A stretch of DNA of 64,000 nucleotides from Nipponacmea schrenckii (GCA_030562195.1 JAUJPP010000003.1:27844602-27908601); one strand, 5' to 3'; counted from the first letter of the stretch, positions 34,410-46,544 are shown. Numbers and translations: made by a program. Notes: a model not told the origin generated them from the sequence alone.

Positions 34410-34683
34410 AGATTAAGTCCCTTCATAGTTTCAGATGACGGGCGACTCATGTAATTTTCATTTATTAAAACAATTCGGTCTTTATAAAAAAAATTACAGT
34501 TAAGAATATAATGGTATTCGTCGCCGATGTCCCCCGAGTCACATAAATTGCATATTCTTGCCTTTCTCTCGACCCCATTAAAAGTACCGGTTTCTAAGGA
34601 AACTAAGTAACTCCAAATTAATAACGATTTAATAAGATATAAATTGACCTCATTGATTGGTAGATATGAACTAGTAAATAATT
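34410..34683 (-). pseudogene. LINE reverse-transcriptase polyprotein, C-terminal remnant
   Basis: A minus-strand frame of about 88 codons ends at the stop at 34412-34410. Translation includes EVNLYLIKSLLIWSYLVS, then GVERKARICNLCDSGDIGDE and YHYILNCNFFYKDRI. The R.C.LC....I.DEYH....C..F pattern is the Cys/His finger at the C-terminal end of many non-LTR retrotransposon ORF2 proteins. Upstream the frame meets a stop near 34684, so only the end of the protein is present, as expected of a 5'-truncated insertion. It lies in mGluR intron b-c, in the same orientation as the receptor. Confidence 0.7.
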
Positions 34684-34689
34684 ATTAAC

Positions 34690-36180
34690 CAATCAGAGAA
34701 GTCGTTTTATTAATCTGATTACTGTCTGGTGGTGAGGAAAGATAAAATGAAAGTAGTAATAAACAGTCGTATCTAACGATTAAATTGATTGGTTGTAATA
34801 AAATAAGAATTATGGACCAATCGATACGATTGGTTGGCTGATATGATTTAAGCCAATCAGAATGTAGGTTAATTGTCTAGTTTATGGGCTGATTTCGGTT
34901 TAGATTGAGATTTTAGTTCACGACTCGCCCTTGAGGAAGCGGTATTAAATTTGAGAAAGAAATAGTTTGGTCAAGGGAATATTACTTCGGGTAGTTTAAT
35001 CTCATTCAGATTTCAATTTCATTTTCTTGATAAATGAACCAAATGTCCCAGCCAATTAAAACTGTTTCTGGACAGTCCTGTAACTACGGATAACGAGTTT
35101 ATACCTGTTCTTCAATAATTTATATTCATCTGTGAACTTGGGTCGAAACTGAAGTAATACATAGGACGTTACACTCCATTTCATTTCAGACACCAATAAA
35201 GTTATTAGTAGTGACAAGTACGAATGACAACATGCCCCCCCCCCTCCTCGAATCTACGAGCAATATTAACAGCAGTCTTTTGGGGGCAAGAAGGATTGCA
35301 AAGTACGATTTACAATTGAACACAAGAAACCGATAACACTGGTGTTTCTATGGAACCCCTCCTGCCCTCGGGTAATTGAAACTAGTTCAGGGTTGACATA
35401 CAAAAGGCAGGCACTATGCACGTCAAAATTATCTACATTTGGAAATCGAAGAAAGAGTAGGCAGATGCCTTAGTTCTGACAAAATTGTCCCCATTGTACA
35501 CTGAATGAAGTTGTCCGTCTTCATGAGTCCAAACACGTGCAGAAAACATAGGACACAAAACCCCATTTCTATCCATTTCCACCGCTCGGACCAACGGAAC
35601 CTTTTGACCCTTCTACAATAGATCCAAATCGACCACGGCTTATCGACTTATATCAAATCCACGACCTTCACAACAGAACGATGTCGAAGATGTTAAAAGA
35701 GAGAATTTCATGATGATATTTTCATTCACATTTAACTGACACGGAATGAGAAAATAATCCACTTTTACAGAATTTATCAACGCGGAAGAAAAACAAATTT
35801 TCCTCTAACCCAATTACTGTTTTCATTTATCATAACACGACAACTAATCAAATCAACGTAATGGCGTGTTTATTTTCTAGCCCAAGGTGATCACTGTTTT
35901 ATCACACGTACAGAGTGTTATTTCTCTTTATATTATATAGTTAATTATTCCCACTATGATGGACTAGGCGGAAGTGTAAAGTAGGTCAAACGCACTTATG
36001 CACGTGCACAAATGAATGTTCATCAAATACACATACTTGAAAAGTTCATTTTCCTTTTATGCATAGGCTTGCAACTTGATTTCAATATTATAAATATATA
36101 CAGATCCTACTGATAAATACAAAATAGAACTAATTCAACGTATTAGTGGAATATAGGTACATACATACTTGAAAAGTTGG
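34690..36180 (-). other. mGluR intron b-c, non-repetitive stretch
   Basis: AT-rich, with no supported feature other than a C-run at 35235-35244. Confidence 0.45.
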
Positions 36181-36193
36181 CTTGTAATTTGAG

Positions 36194-36233
36194 GGTGCAG
36201 AAGAGTAGAACGTAAAACTCCATTCGTTTCATT
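36194..36233 (+). mobile_element. 40-bp SINE-1 3'-end insertion
   Basis: The sequence GGTGCAGAAGAGTAGAACGT followed by 'aaaactccattcgtttcatt' is the SINE-1 3' end alone. Imperfect 11-bp direct repeats (TGTAATTTGAG at 36183-36193, TGCAACTTGAG at 36234-36244) suggest an older target-site duplication. Confidence 0.65.
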
Positions 36234-36249
36234 TGCAACTTGAGTTAGT

Positions 36250-37775
36250 TTATAAATATATATACAGAATTTTATTCCTAAATATAATATATAATTAGAT
36301 CAAACTTATGTATGCACGTGCCAGAGATAAAAAAATGTATCTCCAACAACAGACGTTATATAATCTGACCCCGAATCGGACGTAAATCTTCACTCAAAAT
36401 TACTCGAATTTAGAAGATGTTAATATTGACCAAAAGATATACACCATAAATTCTTAAACATTAATATATAACATAAAACAGACTGCCAGACAGACAACCA
36501 GACAAACAGGGGCGTATAATAAAGCAGGTAGTTATATATCAATTTCTTTAGATCTCGGCTGGTAAGATTCTTTACCTGAGACAGAACTATTATAACAAAA
36601 CATACAGATTAACAAATTAATCAGAAACACTAAATCACAACACGATAGCCATCAAACACAACTTCCACATCTCAATTTTTAAGGAGATTGAGCACCCTTT
36701 ATCGTTTTTAGATTTTATTATTATTTTTTTTTAAAGGGGGGGGGGGTATTTCCCATTTCATAATAGTCCAACCAATTCGGACAAAAGACCACCACAACCC
36801 CCGTCACCCAAATCCCAAACATGGCAGCAGTAGCACCACCAACACACCAGCCCCTCCACCCTCTCCCCACCCCACAATCTAATTTTACACCAAGATACTT
36901 CTCAACATACCCATCACCTGAGAAAAATACAAAAAAAGCTGCTAATCAATCTAATGAAAAACTGATGAAAACTATTTAAGGAAAGACAACAAGTCGAGAA
37001 GTTTTGTTGTAAGAAAGACCAATCTATAATCAAGTCTCTAGGATGGAAGAAACCGTGTTATTAACCAAACTTTTATTTAAACAACCTTACAAGGTAATAA
37101 TAGGTGGAATATTTTCAAGTTGCGTGTCGAACTTTTAGATTATACAGATACCGAGAGAAGTGGTGGCACTAGTCTCCTAGATCTAAGAGTGCAAATGGGG
37201 CACAAATGAACCAAATGAAGGAGGATGGGGGGAGCGGAAACCCATCGTGAGGAATCTAAGAAGACATTGTAAGGAGCTGAATTGAATTGAATTGAATTGT
37301 AACAAACATACACGAAGTTATAAATATTTCAAAAATAAAATTCAATTTTATCACCAGAAGATTCAAAAGGGATATACGAATCTTATATTTCAAATAAAAC
37401 TTATAAATTCTTCATAGGTTTATTTTCTAAATTGAACTTCAATCAAACTGGAAATAAATTAGGATATATAAAATATACTTTAAATAGAAGGTATAAATCG
37501 CCATGAACATTGCCGATACATCACCATAAATAGAAGTTCTAATAAAACTGATTAAAGACAGGATTCGAGTCTTGGAGTCCGAGATAGGAATAATTCCTGC
37601 TAGTTACTTCCACGAACACGGTTCCATCCCCCTCTTTCTCTTTACAATTATTGTTGATTTGCGAGTTTTTATGATTCCGAATCTGCATTTAAAACTATTC
37701 TGATCAATTCTATATATCGGGTTAATCAAAATGATCCGTTGTCGAGAGAAATTTAATGCGAAATTAGATAGCAGT
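36250..37775 (-). other. mGluR intron b-c, AT-rich stretch
   Basis: Contains a G-run at about 36736-36746 and an (attga)n microsatellite at 37282-37300. No gene was found. Confidence 0.45.
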
Positions 37776-37779
37776 TCAA

Positions 37780-38215
37780 CCGTTTAAACAAAGGACTAGT
37801 TGTAGTTGGTAGAAAGGAATCTTAACTGAGAACCTAAGTTGTTATCCTTGTAAAATCTATACCAAGAGGTTTGACCAAGGACTAGTTGGTAGAAAGGAAT
37901 CTTAACTGAGAACCTAAGTTGTTATCCTTGTAAAATCTATACCAAGAGGTTTGACAAAGGACCAGCTGGTACAAAAGGATCCTTAATTGTGAACCTAAGT
38001 TGTTATCCTTGTAAAATCAATACCAAGAGGTTTGACCAAGGACTAGCTGGTAGAAGGATCCTTAACTGTGAACCTAAGTTGTTATCCTTGTAAAATCAAT
38101 ACCAAGAGGTTTGACCAAGACGATGGTAGAGAGGATCCTTGTGAACCTAAGTTGTTATCCTTGTAAAATCAATACCAAGATTTTGCCAGACCAGCTGGTA
38201 GAAAGGATCGTTTTC
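37780..38215 (+). repeat. SINE-2-derived 78-bp array, sense orientation
   Basis: There are five to six units of 'ggaatcttaactgagaacct' + 'aagttgttatccttgtaaaa' + 'tctataccaagaggtttgac' + 'caaggactagttggtagaaa'. This is the same SINE-2 segment as in the antisense array at 50045-50815. The last units are shortened. Confidence 0.9.
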
Positions 38216-38907
38216 AAGCTTTCATTTCCAGCACACGATGGATATTCCCCACAAGAGGGAAATCACCCGCACATTATAGATAATATGCCGCTTTATTACT
38301 CCCTTCGCACTGCACAACTGGATTATTGAATTCGTTTCTTATTTTGCTATTTTAACGGTGCGAAAGCAACTGGAAGTTATTCAGATAAACTGGATAGAAC
38401 TTGGCAACAAAGCTTAAATGTCGACATAAAATGTACAACAAGCTAGAGACGTAAGCTGAAATACATAATTCTCCAGCTCCCTCATTATTTTTTTAAAGCG
38501 GGCTAAAAATTCTCATCAACGGGTCGGTGACTAGTTTTTATCTGGTTATTAAAAAGAACAATTTTATTGAGGAAATGAAGGGATCAATAGTGGGTTATGA
38601 AAATCTTCAATCATAAAAAACATCTTGAACATGGTCTGAATTGGCCTGATAAATAAACTAAAATAGATGATCAGAACTTGTTGACTAGACGTTTGTCCTT
38701 TTTTCTCAGAAAAAATACTTTGCCTTCATTTCGAAGTCATTGATTCCAAATCCGTAACAAGTCTTGTAGGTCTTGAGAGACGTTGACTTGTGTGGGTAAG
38801 TGAGGATACGAATCTCGAAATGGGTTAAAGAACGTGATGCCACAAATTAAAATTCCCGTTACCGTACGTCATAAAACATAAGATGAGTAGGCGCAAGGGA
38901 CGTAGTG

Positions 38908-39712
38908 TCTTAACCCTACCCCCAGTCCAACCCCAGTCTTACCTCCAGTTTTACTCCAATCCTACCCCCAATCAAACCCCAGTCCGACCCCAGTCCTACC
39001 CCCAGTCCTACACCACAGTCCTACCCCTAGTCCTCCCCCAGTCCTACTTCTACCCCTACTCCTACCCCTAGTCCAACCCCCAGTCCTACCCCCGGTCTTA
39101 CCCCGAGTCTTACCCAAATTCCTACCCCAGTCTTACCCCAGTCCTACCCCAGTCCTACCCCTAGTCCTACCCCCGGTCTTCCCTCCAGTTTTACTCCTAG
39201 TCCTACACCAGCCCTACCCTTGTCTTACCCCCAGTCCAACCCCAGTCCTACCCCCAGTCCTACACCACCGTCCTACCCCTAGTCCTCCCCAGTCCTACTC
39301 CTACCCCTAGTCCAACCCCCAGTCCTACCCCCGGTCTTACCCCGAGTCTTACCCCAATTCCTACCCCAGTTCTACTCCTAGTCCAACTCCAGTCCAACCC
39401 CAGTTCTACCCCTATTCCTACACCAGCCCTACCCTTGTCTTACCCGCAGTCCAAGCCCAGTCCTACCCCTAGTCCTCCGCCCAGTCCTACCCCTACCCCT
39501 AGTCGAAACCCCAGTCCAAGCCCAGTCCTTCCCCCAGTCCTACACCAGTCCTACCCCTCAATCCTACCTCCAGTCCTACACCAGTCCTACCCCTCAATCC
39601 TACCCCCAGTCCTACACCAGTCTTTCCCCTAGTCCTACACCAGTCTTTCCCCTAGTCCTACACCAGTTCTACCCCTAGTCCAACTCCAATCTTACCCCCA
39701 GTCGCACCCCGC
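38908..39712. repeat. Polypyrimidine minisatellite (cctacccccagt)n
   Basis: This is about 800 bp of degenerate 12-14-bp C/T-rich units with very few purines on the plus strand. Two larger modules ('accccgagtcttaccc' and 'ctacaccagccctacccttg' segments) recur. Transcribed from the minus strand it gives runs such as GGGGGTAGGACTGGGG in the receptor intron. Confidence 0.92.
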
Positions 39713-39719
39713 TACCTAC

Positions 39720-40165
39720 TTAAACCTGAATATAATTGATATTGATGAGTTTATACGGTAAAAAAGGAACGCAAAAAAACGAGTAAATAATAATATTGAA
39801 ATATTACAGGTTCTATTTAAATATTTATAACCTGTTCAATATAATGATTATAGATTATAAAACGGTTTAGATTGATATATTTATATATATTTATTTATAA
39901 AGACAGGGTAAATTTTAGCTATTTATTTTACCGAGTAATAACCATGGTAATAATTCATTTTTAGCCAGTTTGTCGATAAAGTTAGTATATCTGGGAGCAG
40001 CGATAGTATATAAATAAAGGAATACGAGGGTCAAGTAGATTGACAAACGGACGACGTCCAACAAATTATAAAGTTTATAAATCTAAGTTCAATATTTCGG
40101 TAAATTTGTAAGGTGAGGTCTATTCGAATCCATATCGCCGAAAAAAAGGATCCTCCATTATGGGA
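39720..40165 (-). other. mGluR intron b-c, AT-rich stretch
   Basis: No feature seen apart from alternating A/T runs. Confidence 0.4.
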
Positions 40166-40318
40166 CAGTGTACCCGTTAGTTTGATCAATCATACCGTAG
40201 TCTCAAAAACAGGAAATTTTAAGCTAAGATTATCAGTAATAGTGTTTACAGCTCAAAGTCGAAATTTGAGCCTTCAAATATTTGTGTGTGCCGAAAAATT
40301 ATCCTCAGTATAAAGTCG
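40166..40318. repeat. Dispersed repeat, copy of the 51335-51660 family
   Basis: Shares 'gttagtttgatcaatcatac', 'cgtagtctcaaaaacagg', 'atcagtaatagtgtttacag' and 'aaatttgagccttcaaata' in order with the three-copy block at 51.3-51.7 kb. Confidence 0.65.
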
Positions 40319-40359
40319 AAATATAGACTCGACATTTCTGGAGACTCTTCGATATGTAA

Positions 40360-40540
40360 ATTTAATTTTTTTTTTTTTTTAAATCTAAATTCAATTTTTT
40401 TTTATTATAATTATTTTTTGTTTTTTTTTAAATTTTTATATATAATTTATTATTATTATTATTATTTAAATTGTTCTTTTTTAATTATTATTTTTCTTTA
40501 TTAATATTATTTAAAAAATTTTTTTTTTTGGAAGTAATGC
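40360..40540. repeat. A/T low-complexity tract
   Basis: About 180 bases are nearly pure A and T, with long T runs and (tta)n. The tract ends some 30 bases before mGluR exon b on the donor side. Confidence 0.85.
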
Positions 40541-40567
40541 AACAAAGGAGAAATAAACTGAACTGAC

Positions 40568-40803
40568 CTGAGCAAGTTTTATTATATCTGTAGTCTGTAT
40601 CGTCACCAGCATCCAGACGACACTCGAACTTCTCCTGCCAGAATTCTTTAAACCAGGGATTTCTCGAGTTATTCTGGGGTTTCAGGTTGGAGTAGTGACT
40701 GTCAAAATCTCGCAGACGTGGGGAGTAAAGTTTGACAGAAATCCCACCCACAGCAGCGTCCTCGATATCCTCCACTACATCTTGTCGGTTACCCCAACCA
40801 TCA
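40568..40803 (-). CDS. mGluR: mGluR exon b: ligand-binding lobe 2 with Asp and Arg contacts
   Basis: This 236-nt exon lies between acceptor ATATTTTTCAG and donor TCAG|GTCAGT. It encodes (S)DGWGNRQDVVEDIEDAA, VGGISVKLYSPRLRDFD, then NSRNPWFKEFWQEKFECRL and a CS end. The Asp and Arg in SDGWGNR align with D318 and R323 of mGluR1, which contact the glutamate amino and carboxyl groups. NPWF.EFW..+F.C+L is a family hallmark. A TTAA element sits only about 20 bases upstream of the exon. Confidence 0.96.
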
Positions 40804-40825
40804 CTGAAAAATATAAAATACAATA

Positions 40826-41119
40826 TTAAAAGGGATACTGCGTCTTAACATGAAGATTTTGGTTCTCAAGTTCACAAAATCCCTTAAAATCATAAAAAAT
40901 TCACAAAACTAAGTCATTATTTTAAAAGGTTTAATTTATAAAGCGTTTTTCAAAAATCAAATGCATCTTTATGGATTATTTAGTTTTTAAGATATTTAAT
41001 TATTTTTATTATGTTATTTATGGCAGCAGGTATATTTACTTGTGAAAATATGCTCTTATTGACCTGGTCTAAAAAATTGTCAAATTTAATTTCTATTCTT
41101 AGACCTTTTATCCCTTTAA
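40826..41119 (+). mobile_element. TTAA element family A, complete copy beside an exon
   Basis: TTAA (40826-40829) is followed by AAGGGATACTGCGTCTTA. The right end is the inverted 'ctaagaat'-'cttttatccctttaa' with TTAA at 41116-41119. The 294-bp element has an internal 'aaagcgtttttcaa' palindromic region and '-ttatggcagcaggtatattt-' box. It ends 22 bases before the acceptor-side start of mGluR exon b. Confidence 0.8.
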
Positions 41120-41292
41120 CAATTAGTGTATATCTTTGGATAGTTTACGGAGATTTAAAGTTCCTGGAAAGAAACAATCAGAAATTGGAATAAGCGATCT
41201 GTACCTGCTGGAATCATAAACCTGACATTAGTATATCAAATATCAGATCGGTTATTTTAGTCCCGAGCTAGTTGGTGATCTTGTGCTTTTCT

Positions 41293-41540
41293 CTTTCCCC
41301 ATCCCAACCCTAACACTACCTAACCCCAACCGTACATGACCGCAACCCCTACTAACCCTAACTCAAACCGTATCTAAACCCAACCCAACCCTAGCACTAC
41401 CTAACCCCGCTCATCATGAACCCAAGCATTACCCAAACCGTACCCAACCACAACCCTAATACTACCCTATCCCTACCGTATATGACCCCAAAGCTAACTC
41501 AAACCGTACCCAACCCCTTAAACACTTTAATCCTTCCTTA
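41293..41540. repeat. C-rich degenerate repeat (cctaaccccaaccgta)
   Basis: Degenerate C/A-rich units have some telomere-like ccctaac pieces but no regular hexamer. The tract is G-rich on the receptor's sense strand. Confidence 0.75.
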
Positions 41541-41544
41541 CCCT

Positions 41545-43400
41545 AACCAACCAACCATGACCTCACGTCCAGAACGAAGGCATAGTTCAAATTAGTACCA
41601 AGTTGATGTTGCTTTAATATTTCCTCAATCCTTACTGGCATATTTGTAGCGAGTCCAAGAAGCCGAGGAATGGTTGGGGTTGGGTGATGGGAGTCAGAAC
41701 GCTGGCTCTACTACCCCAAACCTAGCTGATAGTTTTATTTTCTAGTCTTTTGTATAACATAGTTTATTTCAATAAAAACAACAAAACATAACATTCAAAT
41801 AATTCAATATATTTTCAATTTGTATCCAATTTGTGGGACGGAATCAGCTATTAAAGAAAACTGAATTTGTTATTTTGTTCAATTCACTGTAAGTATTATG
41901 TTACACACGTATTTAAAATAGAATTTAAAAGCCTTCTTCATGATACAGACGATTTACAACAAGCTTTTTCAAGTTACATGTACTTTTTTTCAAGAATGTT
42001 AACGTTGGCCTCAAATTTTGACGTCGTCATCAATAACACGAGGTACGCTGTTTCTAATGACGTCAATACAAAATAAGTTAACGTCATTGCTCTCCTGGGC
42101 GGCTGAGATATTCCCAGAGTTAAATTTAAATCAATGAATTAAAACATCGAGCAACCAGACGACAGCAATAATTGCTCTAAATATAGCCGGAAATTCATGG
42201 GCATTTCTTTTCTTTGACTTGTTAACTGGCTATATTGACAGTTTGCGTGATGGGAAATGTTCCAGATGAATCTGTTACGAGAGAACCAACCCCAACAACT
42301 CTACAATTATCTATTTAAATTTTCATCAATTGACATTTTAATTCTTGCCCTTGTCTTTCAAATCAAAGATAACGGACTGTGATCTGTTTAAGACAGTTAT
42401 AATGTCCACCCCCGACCCTCCTTCATTTGTAGACCTACCCCATAAGAAATGAAAAGATCCAGTGCGGCATTGGTCAATTCAAAGGATTCTAAATACTCGC
42501 ACTCTTCCGAAACACTTTCAGCAGAAAAAAGCTAACAACCTTTTTTCGGACTTTCGATAGAAAACAGTAACTAGCTTTTTAATGATTATTGGGGCCATTA
42601 GACAATTTTTATTTCATAACGTAATTGCAAAAATCCCAACAGATATCTTAAACTATTCAAAATTATTTCCAGATCTTCATTTGTCTTTAAATAAGATCTT
42701 TTTTTTACTAGAAATGTGAATTTTGTTAATTTTTCAGTTGACAACAAGTCTGGGGTGTCTTTTCGTTTCGTCCTGAACGATAATATAATAGAGTTTAACT
42801 GTACGGAACCTTAACCTAACACTGAATCAGTTGAAATCATTGTTATTCCAAACCAAGAACCAAATCTTAGTGACTTGAAACGTGGTTGGAACTACAAACA
42901 GTTTTACGGGCATTAAATAGGAGTAAATCATTAAAGAGATCGAGATTGGTCATACCAGTCGACTTCTAATAACTAAATTAAATTATTGAGGTGGCAATGA
43001 AACCTATTCTTGTGTTCACTTGCTTTTAACTTCTCTTTTATTCCTCCGAGTTTATAGTTGATTTACCCATCGAAACAACACCATGCATAGTTTTATGTTT
43101 ATTGTCTATTTTCACCCTTTCAAATACTCCTTAATATGGATTTAACGTCCTCTCTTACGGTTTACGGTCTGAAGGAAAACTTGGTTTCTATAACTGGTGT
43201 TAAATAGGAATGGTTTTATTAACTGATTAACTTAGTCCATCAGATAATTATCAGGGAGGGGGAGAGGGAGAAGGGGGGGGGTGGAGAATAAGAATTCGGG
43301 GTCACAAAATAGTGTTTCATGTTCGTTTTTTTTTCCAAATTCATAATGTCCCTTGCATAACTAATTAAGCCTAAGGTGACGTTAATGATGCAGATCTCTG
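41545..43400 (-). other. mGluR intron a-b, non-repetitive stretch
   Basis: No exon or recognised repeat was found. A G-run lies at 43276-43284. Confidence 0.45.
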
Positions 43401-43410
43401 TTGGCAATTC

Positions 43411-43759
43411 TTAAAGTGATACTGTGTCTTAGAATGGACAGAAAGTTTTTAAGAATGGTCAATATGAGTATATTATATTCATCAGTGAAAATACCTGGTG
43501 TCATAAAGTGACAGAATCCCTGTAAAATCTGGAAAACTTACAAAACTAAGTCATTATTGAAAAACGCTTAATCAATTTATTAAGCATATTATATTTTTAA
43601 TGGATAATTACTAAGTTTTTTGGATTCATTAGATTATATGAAGATTCTGTTATGTTATTTATGGCAGCAGGTATATCTACTGACGAATATATTCTCTTAT
43701 TATTGACCAAGTTTAAAATGTTATGTTCATTCTAAGACATAATAGGCTATTCCTTTATT
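43411..43759 (+). mobile_element. TTAA element family A, near-complete copy
   Basis: The left end is TTAAAGTGATACTGTGTCTT + 'agaatggaca'. The interior holds 'aagaatggtcaatatgagta', 'gaaaaacgcttaatcaattt' and 'ttatggcagcaggtatatct'. The right end is inverted 'gttcattctaagacataata'. The right TTAA has changed. Confidence 0.75.
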
Positions 43760-43764
43760 ATATT

Positions 43765-45090
43765 TTCAGTACCGATACGTTTAAAGTCTCTTTAATGCTG
43801 AGATAAAAGACGATTGTTCAATTGTCGATTTCCGATCCAAATGTCAAATAAAGAGCAGAAAATTAATACGTAATACTCGATTTATTATTCATTATTTAAA
43901 CCATCTTTTTTACCTCGGTTTTTAAATCGTTAAAGGTCATTTCCGTCTGTAAACTAAAATACAGATTAAACACGTGACATAGTCTATAAGGTCACGTTCA
44001 TCGAAATTAGTTTTTTTTTTAAATTTGCCTTTAAAAAAGGCAATCGTGAATTTAATTTTCGTTCGACCTAATTAGATGTAGTCTGGTGGATTTCTCTTCA
44101 CTTTGTTGTTTAAAGGAAATGAATTGGACTGAGAGATTTAAATTCGGTTTCAAACTAAACAAGATCAGTGCTTTATTAAAATTTTACGGTTCGGTTGGAA
44201 TGATTGACCAACATTGCAATTGCCCTTGACCGGATTCCTGTAGCTTGCGTCAACTAGCTTACATTCGGCTTGTCTCGAGCGAAAAGCGAGCGAGCGCTGA
44301 CTCATTCGGGTACATGGGGGACACGATTGAAGTCGATTCAGAACGTTTAAAATAATAAATAATGGATAAATTCCATATTTAGAAACCGTGGTTGATCGCA
44401 ATTCCGTTATCCGACCCTCGGAGGACTAAGGCGAAAGGGTCCGAACTTTCCCGAAGCGAAGGGCAATAGAACGATAAACTTAGTAACATTATGTTCTGGC
44501 ATCTCCTCCTTTCATTTGGAATATCGTGGTATATAACATGTCCGGATCAATTCTCTAAAAGTTAGCATTCAAGACAATAAGAAAATTGAACACACAATTG
44601 TAAGACGAACAACTCAATTTTTATTTTTATTTCTATATTTTTTCATTAAATTGTGCCTTTGTATTTCCTGTACCACATGGAATAACGTCGAATAAATGTA
44701 ATCACTAAGAGTAATAGACATATCAACGATCTTATTTCGATGTGTAATTACGACATGATTCGAACACGACAATATTTTATTGGTCTGTAGATTTAATTTG
44801 AGGTATATTTTACCACTTGAGGTTGGCGAGAACTGCCTTCGGTGTAATATTTATATTGATAAGTCTATCTCCGAATTCACTCTCTATTCTGTTAGTACGA
44901 GTGTGAATCTTGGTTTTTTTTAAGTTGGGGTTTTATATTCTTTTAAAGAGAACTGTTACTATAAATGTTGTTCATTCTGTGCTTGGTTCCACATAAGTAC
45001 GACAGTTGCAGAAGAAGAAAATAAAAAATATTGAAAAAAGGATTGACTAATTAAACTGGATAGTCCGTTTTGAATCGCATGTTTTTCTAC
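43765..45090 (-). other. mGluR intron a-b, no gene seen
   Basis: The segment at about 44165-44465 is more GC-rich than its surroundings ('gagcgaaaagcgagcgagcg') but shows no convincing frame or RNA fold by eye. Confidence 0.4.
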
Positions 45091-45094
45091 GAAA

Positions 45095-45290
45095 GAAAAC
45101 AAAGAAAGAAACAAATATATTTTACAAGGATAACAACTTAGGTTCATAGTTCCGCCGTGACAGGGAACCTTTCTACAAGCTGGTCCTTGGCCAAACCTCT
45201 TGATCTTTCCTGGATTATCCGTACTCATTTACAGCTGGGTGGACTAATATAATGAATGAAGATGTCTTATTCAAGGTCAACGGACTCTAT
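45095..45290 (-). repeat. SINE-2, antisense copy feeding a tandem array
   Basis: Tail complement 'aaagaaaacaaagaaagaaa', then 'aacaacttaggttcatagtt', 'ctacaagctggtccttggcc', 'tcctggattatccgtactca' and 'tttacagctgggtggact'. From here the last box continues as the 53-bp array. Confidence 0.75.
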
Positions 45291-45765
45291 TTACAGCTGG
45301 GCCAGTTGGAATATTGATTAAAGATGACTTATTCAGTACCCATTTACAGCTGGGAGGACTAGAATATGGGGGAAGGATGACTATTCAGTACCCATTTACA
45401 GCTGGGTTGACTGGAATATTGAGGAAAGATGACTTATTCAGTAGCCATTTACAGCTGGGTTGACTGGAATATTGAGGAAAGATGACTTATTCAGTAGCCA
45501 TTTACAGCTGGGTTGACTGGAATATTGAGGAAAGATGACTTATTCAGTACCCATTTACAGCTGGGTTGACTGGAATATTGAGAAAGATGACTTATTCAGT
45601 ACCATTTACAGCTGGGTCAACTGGAATAATGAGAAAAGATGACCTATTCAGTAGCCATTTACAGCTGGGTTTACTGAAATAATGAGGAAAGGTAACTTAT
45701 TCTGTACCTATTTACAGCATGACTTATTCAGTACCCATTTACAGTTGGGTTGACTGGAATAATGG
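45275..45765 (-). repeat. 53-bp minisatellite derived from the SINE-2 middle
   Basis: There are nine units of 'cccatttacagctgggttga' + 'ctggaatattgaggaaagat' + 'gacttattcagta'. The same box occurs once per element in the dispersed SINE-2 copies (for example 30905-30960). This is therefore a segment different from the one amplified at 37.8 and 50.0 kb. Confidence 0.92.
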
Positions 45766-46160
45766 AGAACGGCAACGTATTTACCAGTCGACAGATCGAA
45801 GAGCCAATTACAACGACCTTTATCACGGTACATCAAACCCACCGTGGTCCGTGGTATCATTAAAAAGACAAGTGAAATACAAACAGCTTGACTCTTTCGC
45901 TTTTATTACAGTTTCTTTTACTTTAATCCTGGACCGGAAACTGGAATACCTTTCATCATTATTCTTTTCAGCTGTTTGTTTCCGAGTTACCCCCTCCCCC
46001 CCCCCTTTCTCATTATAATAATGGTGATGATATACTGTCTTGTTCTGTTATTGTACGCGTTTCAACGTGAACAAATAATTTAAGTAAAATATTAATATAT
46101 ATCTTGCGACATTGTAGTGAGCAGTCATTTGGGCACAAATATTTTAGGAATAGTAAGTAA

Positions 46161-46544
46161 TTAAAGGCATACTACCTCTTAGAATGGACATACAATTTAA
46201 GGTGTCAAACTAGGTCAATATATTCATCAGTTGAACATCTCTGTATATGTTTTTTAAAGTTATTATTGAAAAACACTTCTAACTTAATCTTGGTCAAAAT
46301 GAATATATATTCATCAGTTGAACATCTCTGTATATGTATTTAAAGATATTATTGAAAAACACTTCTAACTTAAACTTGATCAATATGAGTATATATTCAT
46401 CATTTGAACATCTCTGTATATCTATTCAAATTATTATTGAAAAAAGTGCGTTTCAAAATAAGGTGGTTTTATAAATTAATTAGAGAGATTCTGCTGTTGG
46501 GTTTTGACACCAGTTTTTCAATAAAATTTAGGCCACACCTTTAA
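46161..46544 (+). mobile_element. TTAA element family A, copy with internal triplication
   Basis: TTAA is followed by AGGCATACTACCTCTTAG + 'aatggacat', and the right end is 'aggccacacctttaa'. Inside, a roughly 84-bp segment ('atattcatcagttgaacatc' + 'tctgtatatg' ... 'attgaaaaacacttctaact') is repeated three times in tandem. Confidence 0.65.

Noticed and set aside
41293..41540. Interstitial telomere repeat
   Set aside because: Contains scattered ccctaac pieces but no regular TTAGGG/CCCTAA hexamer array.
44165..44465. GC-richer patch as a possible RNA gene
   Set aside because: No cloverleaf, box elements or rRNA match could be recognised by eye.
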